A stretch of 64,000 nucleotides of DNA, from positions 37,977 through 101,976 of the forward strand of contig NZ_PVXL01000072.1 in the NCBI RefSeq assembly GCF_002995805.1. Direction: 5' to 3'. Below, piece after piece: positions 56,666 through 64,000 of the stretch. Position 1 is the first letter of the stretch, and the number at the start of each line of letters is the position of its first letter. Both the position numbers and the translations under genes were made by a program. The notes beneath the pieces were generated by a model, which ran no database searches, was not told where the DNA came from, and saw only the letters and a program-made list of their open reading frames with translations. Source of the DNA: Neomoorella stamsii. GTDB lineage: Bacteria; Bacillota; DSM-521; Neomoorellales; Neomoorellaceae.

Positions 56666-57547
56666 CTATACCTGACCCAGGATTTCGGCTGCATAACCCA
56701 GGATGCGCTGGAGGATTTCTTCCCGTTTGGCATTAATGGCTGCAAAATTCATGGCCGGGATGTAATAACTTTCCATATGGTCATGGGTAAGTTTCGCCTC
56801 ACGGATATGGGCAATGGCCCGGTCCAGGGCCGCCTGGTAACGGACAATGGCGCTGGCAATTTCATTGCCATAAAGGCTTAAATGCTCCCGGTCGATAAAC
56901 CGGTTTAAATCTACGGCCATAGCCACCTGGAGCCCCGGAATGGCCTGGACATCAATATCATGGGGCGGCTGCCAGTTCATCACCGCCACCTGGATTTCCG
57001 GGATAATGACCATATCAATGTTATTGGGGTCAAAGGGGCAGTGGTAAACTTCGGTATCAAGGCCCTTCTCGTGGGCCAGTCGTGCCACAGCGGCCAGGAT
57101 CCCCGGGACGCCGGTACCCGGGTCCCCGGCAATGGTAAAAAGCCGCCGGATGTCCTGGAGCAGGGTTTCCACGTTACCGGTGACCAGCCCCTGGGGCGTC
57201 AGGGCAGTGGCAAAGAGATGGCGTTCCCTGGCTGGCCGGTTATAACGGGGCCGCACCCCGGCAAAAATAGCTTCGAGGAGCTCCGCCTTGGCCTGGTAGA
57301 CCCGGGGTAAGAGCATGCTCTCGGCTACATAGCTCTCCCACTCATCCCTGATCACCCTGGCCTCCTTTAAAGCGCTATAGGCAATGCGGTACAGACGGCT
57401 GATGCGGGCGTTATCCTGGAGAACCTGCTCCTTGCTGGCCCGCATCTTATCCTCGTCCCAGTAGTCGCCCAGGTGGATGATTTCATCCACCGCACCCGGG
57501 TTCTTGGGGTCAACGATGTGTAGTGTCGTGTCTACCGTAGAAACCAT
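56666..57547 (-). pseudogene. PRK06851-like ATP-binding protein, 3' part, truncated by insertion
   Basis: 293 codons read MVSTVDTTLHIVDPKNPGAVDEIIHLGDYWDE onward. This matches the later part of the PRK06851 family, whose members are about 360 residues and begin with a P-loop. That N-terminal P-loop portion is absent. The 5' end overlaps by 38 nt the end of a serine recombinase gene, so a mobile element is inserted here. An in-frame ATG (57547) lies at the junction, but without the P-loop function is doubtful. Confidence 0.75.
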
Positions 57548-59114
57548 TGCCCGCAGCAGCAGTTTCGAGAATGGCTACGTTTTCGGGTATAGTGTCGGGA
57601 ATTTTGGCTTTAATGTCAATGCGTTTCCCGGTAACAGTAATCTCTTCAATCAAGAGATTAACCAGGCGCTTTTTTTCTTCAAGAGAAAGAGCCTCAAGAG
57701 CATCTCCGACCTGGGCGGCAAGCTCTTCTAACCGTTCCAATTCCTGCGCCGCCAGGTCGTGCCGGGAAAGTTCCTTTAAAATTTGCTCCCGGCGGCGCGA
57801 GAGGTACTCCCAGCGCTCCTTTATTTCCTTAAGCCGCTGTTCCATTTCAACTTCCGGGATCAAATCTTTTTGGAACATGGTCGCTACCCGTGACCGTTCT
57901 TTGGAGGCTTGAACCAATTCTTTTTCGATGGTGGCAAGCTCGATTTCCAAAGCTTTGCCGGTCTCGTCAGGGAAAGCGGCCTGCAGCTCCGCGCGAAGCC
58001 TTTCCGGATTTGTCAGCCAACCTGAGACTCTTTCCCAAACGATCTCTTCTAATTCCGGAGCATTAAGATATTGGGATTTACAGCGTTCCCGACCCGGTAT
58101 GCCTGGCGATTTCGCAGTGCAGACGTAATAAGCCCTCTTATTTCCTTTTGACGTAACAAGATTCCCGTGTATAGTCGCGCCGCATTTTCCGCAGCGCATA
58201 AGGCCCGAAAGAAGATAAGGGTAAGCGCTGTAGCTGCGCCAGCGCCTTCGGGAATTCTCAAAACGCTTTTGGGCTGCCTCCCAGGTTTGTTTATCAATAA
58301 TGGTGGGGACAGAAATAGGGACCCACTCTTCGCGGGGTCTTTCTTTTCGGCTTACCCTTTCTTCAGGCGGCTTATATTTATTGAACTTGACGTCCTTAGT
58401 ATCATAGCGGCGGATATACAGGATACCGGCATAGGCGCTATTGGCCAAAATACGTTTGACCGTTTGTTTGGTCCATTGTTTGCCTTTGGGACTGGGGATG
58501 CCCATGGCATTTAATCGCCGCGCTATTTCATACGGGCTGACGTCTTCCTCGGAAACGAACCATTGATACATAAGCCTGATGATTTTAGCCTCTTCTTCGA
58601 TAATATGGAGGGTATCTGTTTCTTTATCAAATTCATAGCCGTAAAGTCCAGGGCTGTGAGTAAGTTTCCCCGCTTTTGCCTTGGCTCTCTTACCAATTAA
58701 GGAACGGAGCCTGGTCCTGGCCCGTTCGTATTCGTCAACGGCGCTAAGTACGGTTAAATGGAAACGGTCTTCAGGGGTGTCGGTAAACTTGGAGTTGACA
58801 AAAATCAGCTCCGTTCCCGCTTTTTTAATCTCATCGATCAGGAGAAGCTGGTGGGCCACACTACGCGACAAACGGCTGGTGTCTAAACAAATAAACCAGC
58901 GGATGCCGCCGGCCTTAAGCTTTTCCAGCGCCGCCACCAGGGCGGGGCGCTCTAAGATTGAGCCCGAAACCCCTTCGTCTACAAATTCTGTTATTTCAGT
59001 TGCGCCTAATTCCTGAGCCTTGGCCCTGCATTCCTCCCGCTGCGCCGCAATGGAATAGCCGCGTTCGGCCTGTTCCTCAGTGGACACTCGTAAATATATC
59101 AGTGCAGCGGTCAC
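57510..59114 (-). CDS. Large serine recombinase (element integrase)
   Basis: 534 residues. Catalytic Ser11 in IYLRVSTEEQAERGYS, then FVDEGVSGSILERPAL, LDTSRLSRSVAH. The recombinase domain (YEIARRLNAMGIPSPKGKQWTKQTVKRILANSAYAGILYIRR), zinc ribbon (LMRCGKCGATIHGN...YYVCTAKS) and long coiled coil follow. GTG 59114 shares GTGA with the stop of the small upstream gene. The last dozen codons lie in the interrupted target gene, so the attachment site is at its 3' end. Confidence 0.93.
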   Translation of the reverse strand: MTAALIYLRVSTEEQAERGYSIAAQREECRAKAQELGATEITEFVDEGVSGSILERPALVAALEKLKAGGIRWFICLDTSRLSRSVAHQLLLIDEIKKAGTELIFVNSKFTDTPEDRFHLTVLSAVDEYERARTRLRSLIGKRAKAKAGKLTHSPGLYGYEFDKETDTLHIIEEEAKIIRLMYQWFVSEEDVSPYEIARRLNAMGIPSPKGKQWTKQTVKRILANSAYAGILYIRRYDTKDVKFNKYKPPEERVSRKERPREEWVPISVPTIIDKQTWEAAQKRFENSRRRWRSYSAYPYLLSGLMRCGKCGATIHGNLVTSKGNKRAYYVCTAKSPGIPGRERCKSQYLNAPELEEIVWERVSGWLTNPERLRAELQAAFPDETGKALEIELATIEKELVQASKERSRVATMFQKDLIPEVEMEQRLKEIKERWEYLSRRREQILKELSRHDLAAQELERLEELAAQVGDALEALSLEEKKRLVNLLIEEITVTGKRIDIKAKIPDTIPENVAILETAAAGNGFYGRHDTTHR

Positions 59115-59284
59115 GTTCCCTGCCCCTCCTTCAGCTTGACTTTACTTTGACGCACTTCAGGGAATTTCCTGCTCTGTTCAGGAAGGCGGAACAGAAGAAA
59201 GCGAATCGCTTCCCGGTAGGCTTGTTCGCGTTCATCCTGGGAGCCGGTGCGGGTTATGATCACCTCAAATTCCCGCTTGGCCAT
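59111..59284 (-). CDS. Small protein coupled to the recombinase
   Basis: 57 residues from ATG 59284 after AGGAGGTGGGAGCC. MAKREFEVIITRTGSQDERE followed by AYREAIRFLLFRL and a basic tail (KVKLKEGQ). It overlaps the recombinase by 4 nt, indicating coupled translation, and may be a directionality or accessory factor (inference). Confidence 0.7.
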   Translation of the reverse strand: MAKREFEVIITRTGSQDEREQAYREAIRFLLFRLPEQSRKFPEVRQSKVKLKEGQGT

Positions 59285-59675
59285 GGCTCCCACCTCCTAT
59301 TAAGGCCCGGTGGCCGGGCAAAAACCCTTCCACCTCTAAGCCTACCGGTACCTCGAAGCAGATTCCAATTATCAAGCAAATAACTGCACTTTTTTCATTA
59401 ATTCAGTTTATGCCGGGGGTCTCTATGGACGACCCGGGGAGAAATAATTACCATTTCTAAGAAAACGAAGGAAGCGCGAGCAATGGTTGAGATCAGGGCG
59501 TTCTTTGTGGTATAATCTTACAAAAGGCACTGTTCCTACCGGAGAGGAGCAAAATCCCGTGCAAGGCCGATATTGCGAATAATGAAGATGACCGTTCAAG
59601 AACAACTGTCAATAGATACTATTTCAAAGGAATGGCTCAAGGGACTGGCCTGTCTCTATACTGGAGGTGAAGCTG
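59285..59675 (+). promoter_or_regulatory. vapBC upstream region with sigma-A promoter
   Basis: 390 bp without a convincing gene. GCCCGG/CCGGGC hairpin at 59305-59319. Promoter TTGAGA (59487-59492), 18 nt, TATAAT (59511-59516) pointing to vapBC. A 35-codon frame (59582-59689) overlaps vapB but has no ribosome site. Confidence 0.7.
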
Positions 59676-59897
59676 TTGCTAACCCCTGAAGTGAATGCGG
59701 ACGAACTGAATTTGCCGGCAGAGGTAGCGCGAAAACTGAAAGGTAAGCGAGTAACCATCGTGGAGGTGCGCGAGGGATTTCTTCTAAAACCTGTGGAAGA
59801 TCCAATTCGTGAGGCACGGGGGATTTTGAAGGGAAAGGGCTTTAACGTAGAGAAATACCTGCAGTCCAAGCAATTGGAAAAGGATCTGGAAACATGA
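59676..59897 (+). CDS. vapB: VapB-type antitoxin (AbrB-like)
   Basis: 73 residues from TTG 59676, 8 nt after GGAGG. TPEVNADELNLPAEVARKLKGKRVTIVEVREGFLLKPVEDPI shows the AbrB/MazE swapped-hairpin pattern; the C-terminus (ARGILKGKGFNVEKYLQSKQLEKDLE) would wrap the toxin. Overlaps vapC by 4 nt (ATGA). Confidence 0.85.
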   Translation: MLTPEVNADELNLPAEVARKLKGKRVTIVEVREGFLLKPVEDPIREARGILKGKGFNVEKYLQSKQLEKDLET

Positions 59898-60310
59898 GCG
59901 ATTATTATGTGCTTGATGCCTGTGCCCTCATCGCCTTTCTGAACGACGAAGCTGGTGCGGATGTTGTGGAAGAACTGCTGCGAAAATCTAATCATCAGGA
60001 GCCCAATTTGTTCCTGCACCGGCTAAACCTGCTGGAGGTTTACTACGGTATCTATCGCGAAGTAGGCCCGGAGATAAGTGAACAGACATTGGAAAAAATA
60101 CGGGCACTACCTGTTACCGAAGTCACTGAGATTACCCAGGAGGTTTTTCTGGAGGCCGGCAGGTTGAAGGCGACTTACAGGTTGTCTTTAGCGGACTCAA
60201 TAGCAGCCGCGGAAGCAAAAGTCCGCGGTGCTAGCCTTGTAACTGCGGATCACCATGAGTTCGACCTCATTGCTACCAGGGAAGATATCGCGTTCCGCTG
60301 GATAAGGTGA
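59894..60310 (+). CDS. vapC: VapC-type PIN-domain toxin
   Basis: 138 residues. PIN acidic residues in YVLDACALIAFLNDE (Asp8), HRLNLLEVYYG (Glu), LSLADSIAAAEAKV (Asp) and VTADHHEFD (Asp). A ribonuclease inhibiting growth when antitoxin is lost. A rho-independent terminator follows. Confidence 0.9.
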   Translation: MSDYYVLDACALIAFLNDEAGADVVEELLRKSNHQEPNLFLHRLNLLEVYYGIYREVGPEISEQTLEKIRALPVTEVTEITQEVFLEAGRLKATYRLSLADSIAAAEAKVRGASLVTADHHEFDLIATREDIAFRWIR

Positions 60311-60325
60311 TTCCTTTCCCCGAAT

Positions 60326-60373
60326 AGCCTCTGTTCCAACACTCTTCACTGTTCAGGTGAGGGGCTTTTTTTA
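60326..60373 (+). terminator. Terminator after vapC
   Basis: AGCCTC (60326-60331) pairs with GGGGCT (60361-60366) with a long loop, followed by TTTTTTT. Confidence 0.7.
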
Positions 60374-60417
60374 TTGCCCAAAAACTAAGATCATATCAGG
60401 AGGAGATGAAGTGAGTG

Positions 60418-61107
60418 ATGACTAAAAAACCGGCCGTTCCTCTTGAACGCCGGCAGATGGAAGCTGCCCTGCAATTATACCAGAAATGCAAGGGGTGGCA
60501 GGCGACGGATGAAGCGCTGGATTCCCTTGCCCGGTCTTTTCCGGACTTCGATTTCAAATCGATCTTGCTCAAAGCGGCAGCCGTCAACGTCCTCTACGGA
60601 ACCCAGGTTTACGCCGTAGTAGAGGTGGCCGAACACTTATGCAGCGTCTTGGGAAATACCACGTTACCGGCTACTTCCGCCCTCGTAGAGGAGCTGGCAA
60701 AAGTGAAATTTGTCAAGGGGTCAAAGCACATAACATGGACGTTCCGGAGTTTTGCATCCAAATTCGCCCACTTTTTTATTGATCCGAATCAATTCCCGAT
60801 TTACGACTCGTATGCGGTTAAGATGCTCACATACCATTTGAATGGGAAGGGCAGGGAAGGGCTCTCGTATGAGCAGTTTGCGGCGGGCTTTTCAGCGTTG
60901 AAGGATGCCCTGGATTTTCCCGTGACCACTCGGGAACTCGACCGGTACCTGTGGTTGGCAGGCCAATTGAGGGCATGGAAGGGCTTATTGCCCTGGAGAA
61001 GACCTTATCCTGGAATTAATTCCGAATTGCAGCGTCTCTTCGAATCCCCCGCGCGGGAAGTCCAGGAGCTTACGAGAGCTGTCCTTGGAAGGGGTGAAAA
61101 TCCGTGA
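60418..61107 (+). CDS. Unknown protein of the island
   Basis: 229 residues from ATG 60418 (or GTG 60415); AGGAGG about 14 nt upstream. Helical. KCKGWQATDEALDSLARSFPDFDFKSILLKAAAVNVLYGTQVYAV and GSKHITWTFRSFASKFAHFFIDPNQFPIYDSYAVKML resemble a HhH-like uncharacterised family found in restriction and mobile regions, but I cannot name it. Its stop overlaps the GTG of a 38-residue frame. Confidence 0.75.
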   Translation: MTKKPAVPLERRQMEAALQLYQKCKGWQATDEALDSLARSFPDFDFKSILLKAAAVNVLYGTQVYAVVEVAEHLCSVLGNTTLPATSALVEELAKVKFVKGSKHITWTFRSFASKFAHFFIDPNQFPIYDSYAVKMLTYHLNGKGREGLSYEQFAAGFSALKDALDFPVTTRELDRYLWLAGQLRAWKGLLPWRRPYPGINSELQRLFESPAREVQELTRAVLGRGENP

Positions 61108-61220
61108 GCAATACTGGACATGAAGGCCGCACTTTTCGCAGCACCGCCTCATTCGGCAAACGGCAGGAATACGCGGGACGTAAGGGCAGGCGGCACGGTG
61201 GCGCCCCGCCCGAAGTTTGA
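61104..61220 (+). CDS. Possible small basic protein coupled to the preceding gene
   Basis: 38 residues (MSNTGHEGRTFRSTASFGKR and QEYAGRKGRRHGGAPPEV), GTG 61104 sharing GTGA with the upstream stop and following GGAAGGGGTGAAAATCC. Arg/Gly-rich. Could be a genuine short protein or the remnant of a longer gene. Confidence 0.4.
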   Translation: MSNTGHEGRTFRSTASFGKRQEYAGRKGRRHGGAPPEV

Positions 61221-61599
61221 CCGGCATAGAAATAATTTCAGCCTATTGGAGTAGCATACAAAAAATTTTAGGTATCATTTGCCCGTATTAAAAGGAAAAA
61301 AATAAAAGAATAACACCGGACCTTAGAAATTATTTTCTATGGGTTCCCCTTAGGGAGATTTTTTATTTCCTCATTATTTTCTAAGCTAGATTGATTAAAC
61401 AAAAGCTATAGCGACTTATTCTATCAAACCGAAGAACTGGCGCTGATTTTGGCCGATATTCGGCAAATTTTTAAAACGAATCACATCAGAACTCAGGCAT
61501 ATCGCACGGCGCTGCGGCTTGACACGAGGTATCTCTTGTTGTTATCCAATCTTGTCCATAACTTATCCATAGTTATAATTTAAAGAGAGGTGATCTTTC
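61221..61599. other. Non-coding stretch with repeat copy A and a promoter
   Basis: No gene seen. Holds repeat A (61326-61444) and a sigma-A promoter TTGTCC (61552-61557), 16 nt, TATAAT (61574-61579) for the next gene. Confidence 0.6.
61326..61444 (+). repeat. Direct repeat copy A, about 119 bp
   Basis: Begins GAAATTATTTTCT, contains CATTATTTTCTAAG in the middle and ends CTTATTCTATCAAACC...AGAACTGGCGCT. Diverged copy B lies at 62144-62261. Internally, ATTATTTTCT occurs twice. Confidence 0.8.
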
Positions 61600-61791
61600 A
61601 TGGAAGCAATTAAGAAAACGCTGGCATTATGCAAAAATCTCAAAGACAGGTTTGTCAATCTTGAAGAGCAGCTCCATGCAATCCCTTTGCACCCGGTTCG
61701 CTGGCTGGCCATCCAGAAGACGCTCAACGAAATCGACGGACAGCTGAGCAGCGTAGAAGAAACCATAAGAAGAGGTTCAAGGCAGTCCTGA
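61600..61791 (+). CDS. Small helical protein between the repeats
   Basis: 63 residues from ATG 61600 after AGAGAGGTGATCTTTC. MEAIKKTLALCKNLKDRFVN, LEEQLHAIPLHPVRWLAIQK and a helical end with basic tail. A good promoter lies directly upstream. Function unknown. Confidence 0.6.
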   Translation: MEAIKKTLALCKNLKDRFVNLEEQLHAIPLHPVRWLAIQKTLNEIDGQLSSVEETIRRGSRQS

Positions 61792-62513
61792 TAAAGAAGA
61801 GCTTTCATAAACAACCATGTGTCACAGGAAGCGCAGGATCCCCTGGCGGCACAAGGAATAGGGATGTGTCACACCGAACCTCGCAAAAGAGGGCTGATGT
61901 ATCACAAAAGCGTCGAAAAACCTTGAGAGACAAGGGCTCAAGCTGTGTCACATAATGTATGACAGCACGGACCTTTGAATCAAGGGATAAACTATCTAAG
62001 CAGTTGGAAGCGCTGGTAACCCAAGGCACTCCCGAGGAATGTTGTACGCCGCTGAATTGCATGAAAAGATTTCCGTTATCTTTTCCAGGACCGATCCGAC
62101 CTCAAAAACGGGACGCCTCAGGAAAGAAAATAACAACCTGACAGAAATTATTTTCTGGGGCACCTTTTAGCGAATCATTTGCTTTTCCCATTATTTTCTA
62201 AGAAATACTGAGCAAGTCTAAGCTATAATAACTTATTCTATCAAACCTTAGAACTGGCGCTCGTAAATCAGAAATATTGTTGAATATAGGCAGTGGGATT
62301 GTTGTATCTTGGAAGCGACAGAAGGCTTTCCAAAGGCAGGGGTAACCTCATGCTGAGTTAGTGGCATGATGACTTTGACTAGGTTTTTTATCAGCATATT
62401 GAGATGTTTCTATTGTTTCCACGGTTTGGGCGGCGTCGGCACTCGCGCCGCTCGTGTGACTGGCCGGCTTTTCTGTCATTAGCCTGATACTTACCTTGCG
62501 GAGGAAAACAAAT
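61792..62513. other. Non-coding stretch with short boxes and repeat copy B
   Basis: No credible gene. Four near-identical (A/C)TGTRTCACA boxes at 61818, 61865, 61898 and 61944, then repeat B (62144-62261). The rest shows nothing I recognise. Confidence 0.55.
62144..62261 (+). repeat. Direct repeat copy B, about 118 bp
   Basis: Same layout as copy A: GAAATTATTTTCT at the start, CATTATTTTCTAAG in the middle, AAGCTATA and CTTATTCTATCAAACC near the end, and final AGAACTGGCGCT. The ends are well conserved and the middle diverged. Confidence 0.8.
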
Positions 62514-62744
62514 ATGACTCAACACAAATTCACGAATTGGGTTGAAGTCGATGTCCGGACCGGTAAACCTTTACCTAACCATCGCCAGCTAATAGGTAAA
62601 ACTTATTTTGACAGGGATGGCGGCATTATAGAGGTCGTTGATATTTGCTGCCTTTTTCCTTCAACTCACGTTGTTGTCGAGCGAAAAGCTACCAAAGAAC
62701 GCTGGAGCGTTGCTGCTGAAAGCATAATAGAATTAGTTGATTAA
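62514..62744 (+). CDS. Small hypothetical protein
   Basis: 76 residues from ATG 62514 after GCGGAGGAAAACAAAT. FTNWVEVDVRTGKPLPNHRQLIGKTYFDRDGGIIEVVDICCLFPSTHVVVERKATKERWSV (in parts) is a beta-rich fold, perhaps SH3-like. No family recognised. Confidence 0.65.
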   Translation: MTQHKFTNWVEVDVRTGKPLPNHRQLIGKTYFDRDGGIIEVVDICCLFPSTHVVVERKATKERWSVAAESIIELVD

Positions 62745-63742
62745 CACCTTTTCGTGCCGCTATTAGCTTGGGGCGGCGTAATTTTGTTTCAAGATATTCT
62801 TTTACTTTGAGGTTACCCCTCGCCCCGCAGCAACCATTCTCGAGCGGCGTGAAGTTGTTCTCGGATTATCCTTGTAATCGCGCCGCTCAAAAGAGCGTCG
62901 ATGACGCAGGGGGGAAGGTTTCGTAAGGCCGTGGTTGCTTCTATCACGCCGCTGCCTGGCAATTTCAAAAGCATGCTTTGTTTCCATATCGCCATGTTTA
63001 TTTGCTGACATATCACCTTGGGGACACCGTATTTCGACGTTTCCCTGTTAGCATTATGACATGGATCTATATCACCCTTGTGGATTGGCCATGCGGTGAC
63101 ATGGTGGTAATGGTTCTTTGTCAACACCTTGACCGGTTCCTCGTTGTCAAGTTGATGACGACTTATCTCCTGATATGGAAGGGCCTTGTCAAGCCCCTCC
63201 GAAATTTTTTTGCGAAACCTGTTTTAGAGACAGAAATATCCACCCACTGCTTAAGGCAGCAATCAAAGTTGGACGTCTACGGATTTTAACTCTTTCCGCC
63301 GGCTCTGGCAGCCCAATCCTGGGCGGGGAGCAAGCCTGTCAAGGGCCGCGTAGCGGGCCGTAAGGCTTTACCCTTGACTGGCGCAGCGACCCGCCCTATA
63401 ATGCAAAAGCTGCCGGGCGGATTGCGCTTTATTTTTCTTGTTTTGTTATCCCACCCCTCATCCAGGGTGCAGGGGGCAATAGGTGGGTTGGGCTTAATCG
63501 ACGGTTGCTCAACCTGATATGCGTGGATTGGCTACCACAAGACGTTTATGCGTCGGGAACTGCCCCGGTCTATAATCGTGCATCAGGTCAAAATACGCCT
63601 GGCACATAGGAGGTGCCGGGGGTTCTCCTTACCGCTGCCGAACGCCACCTACTGGCTCCTACACCCTGCTTGTGATAATTGGTATTGGCAATAACTTGCA
63701 ACTGGCTGGGTCTGGACACTAGTGAAGTTATGGGTTAATGCT
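62745..63742. other. Non-coding or decayed region before the IS110 end
   Basis: Overlapping short frames in both directions but none with consistent coding features; one leftward candidate ending at 62813 looks coding only in its last 60 codons. The region contains several GTCAAG-type boxes, the nested palindromes and a strong rightward promoter at 63374-63402. It may hold decayed mobile DNA and a non-coding RNA. Confidence 0.5.
63321..63402 (+). promoter_or_regulatory. Nested palindromes around a consensus promoter
   Basis: Outer arms GGGCGGG (63321-63327)/CCCGCCC (63390-63396), inner arms GTCAAGGG (63338-63345)/CCCTTGAC (63371-63378). A promoter TTGACT (63374-63379), 17 nt, TATAAT (63397-63402) uses the inner right arm as -35 and contains the outer right arm in its spacer. 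No gene lies downstream on this strand. Confidence 0.65.
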
Positions 63743-64000
63743 TTAAGCAATCTTGGCGAGTTTTTCTTCCTGCTTTACTTCCTGGGCTATCGCCCACATA
63801 AAGCCTAGTAATTCCCGGGCTACCGCTACTACTGCTACTTGCTTAATTTTGCCCCTTCCTGTTAAGCGGCGGAACTTTAAATTAAGCCGGTGTTGTGCCT
63901 GCCAGGAGATGGCCTTGATCTTCTCTGGTTGTCCTTCTTGGCGTTTCTTGAGCCCATAACCTATTGCCGGTAGTCGCCGGTAATGCCAGGCGGCTTCGAC
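63743..64000 (-). CDS. IS110-family transposase, C-terminal end (runs off the window)
   Basis: 85 codons visible: VEAAWHYRRLPAIGYGLKKRQ, EGQPEKIKAISWQAQHRLNLKF, RRLTGRGKIKQVAVVAVARELLGFMWAIAQEV. WHYRxxPxIGxxLxxRQEGQP and VAVVAVARELxGFxWAI are the C-terminal marks of Transposase_20 (IS116/IS110/IS902). The DEDD catalytic half lies outside the window. Confidence 0.88.
   Translation of the reverse strand, partial: VEAAWHYRRLPAIGYGLKKRQEGQPEKIKAISWQAQHRLNLKFRRLTGRGKIKQVAVVAVARELLGFMWAIAQEVKQEEKLAKIA

Larger units (their letters stand above)
57510..64000. mobile_element. Second acquired region with a serine recombinase (right end outside the window)
   Basis: Starts at the junction in the PRK06851-like gene. 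Contains the recombinase and a small partner gene, vapBC, unknown genes, repeats, palindromes and an IS110-type transposase end. The missing P-loop segment of the interrupted gene is not found up to 64000, so the element probably extends beyond. Exact borders unknown. Confidence 0.5.

Noticed and set aside
59582..59689. 35-codon frame before vapB
   Set aside because: Start lacks a ribosome site and the frame overlaps the vapB site; may be a leader but unsupported.
62813..63127. Leftward 104-residue frame
   Set aside because: Only its last part looks protein-like; the first half is His/Asn-rich and unlike a protein, a competing frame starts at 63011, and no convincing ribosome site supports it.
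62978..63289. Rightward 103-residue frame in the same region
   Set aside because: Composition unlike a real protein, no ribosome site, overlaps other frames equally.
1..64000. CRISPR arrays or rRNA genes
   Set aside because: No regularly spaced direct repeats with unique spacers and no rRNA-like sequence were seen; the GTTACC cluster is irregular and in both orientations.

Overview
Origin. The window looks like the chromosome of a thermophilic, spore-forming Firmicute of the Moorella type (inference from gene content, not from a search). The evidence is a T-box-controlled thrS next to a ytxC-like sporulation gene, clostridial-type lipA, lpd and type I glnA, moderately high GC, and AGGAGG ribosome sites with many GTG/TTG starts.

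Layout. (1) 1-2604, host: 5' end of thrS with its T-box leader, a DUF445 gene, ytxC, and the terminator plus 3' stub of a tRNA-Val gene. (2) 2620-52546, an apparently complete temperate contractile-tailed prophage of about 50 kb, bounded by a 15-bp repeat (GGATTGAACCTGCGA) lying in the T-arm of that tRNA-Val. (3) 52547-57509, host: the tRNA promoter and 5' part, lipA, lpd, glnA, and the 3' part of a PRK06851-like gene. (4) 57510-64000, a second acquired region: a large serine recombinase that interrupts the PRK06851-like gene, a vapBC pair, small unknown genes, diverged non-coding repeats, a promoter inside nested palindromes, and the end of an IS110-family transposase.

Prophage organisation, from the left: an AT-rich rightward cassette of unknown genes beside attL (2950-4955). 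Then, all leftward: lysis (holin, amidase, XhlA, a papain-like protease), tail fibre, PBSX-like baseplate, tape measure, tail chaperones with a -1 frameshift, tube and sheath, connectors, capsid, scaffold, MuF, portal, TerL and TerS. A late regulator, a cytosine methyltransferase, a MazG-like protein, a PAPS-reductase-like protein and a RuvC-like resolvase follow. An iteron-rich probable origin (34952-35328, with a perfect DnaA box) precedes a primase-helicase, a RecD2 helicase split into two genes, an SbcD nuclease and an SbcC split over three genes, an SSB-like protein and many tiny zinc ribbons. The right end has two consecutive XRE immunity switches, an antirepressor, ImmA, a membrane protein and a large serine integrase.

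Most striking points. The prophage breaks the host tRNA-Val(GAC) but carries a complete tRNA-Val(GAC) with its own terminator, placed so that the stranded host promoter transcribes it. The attL-proximal cassette is foreign in composition, sits in a classic cargo position, and one gene needs a -1 slip on nine A residues to be read through. The replication module has an origin with 14 copies of GTTACC and two ancestral single-chain enzymes (RecD2, SbcC) divided into separate genes.
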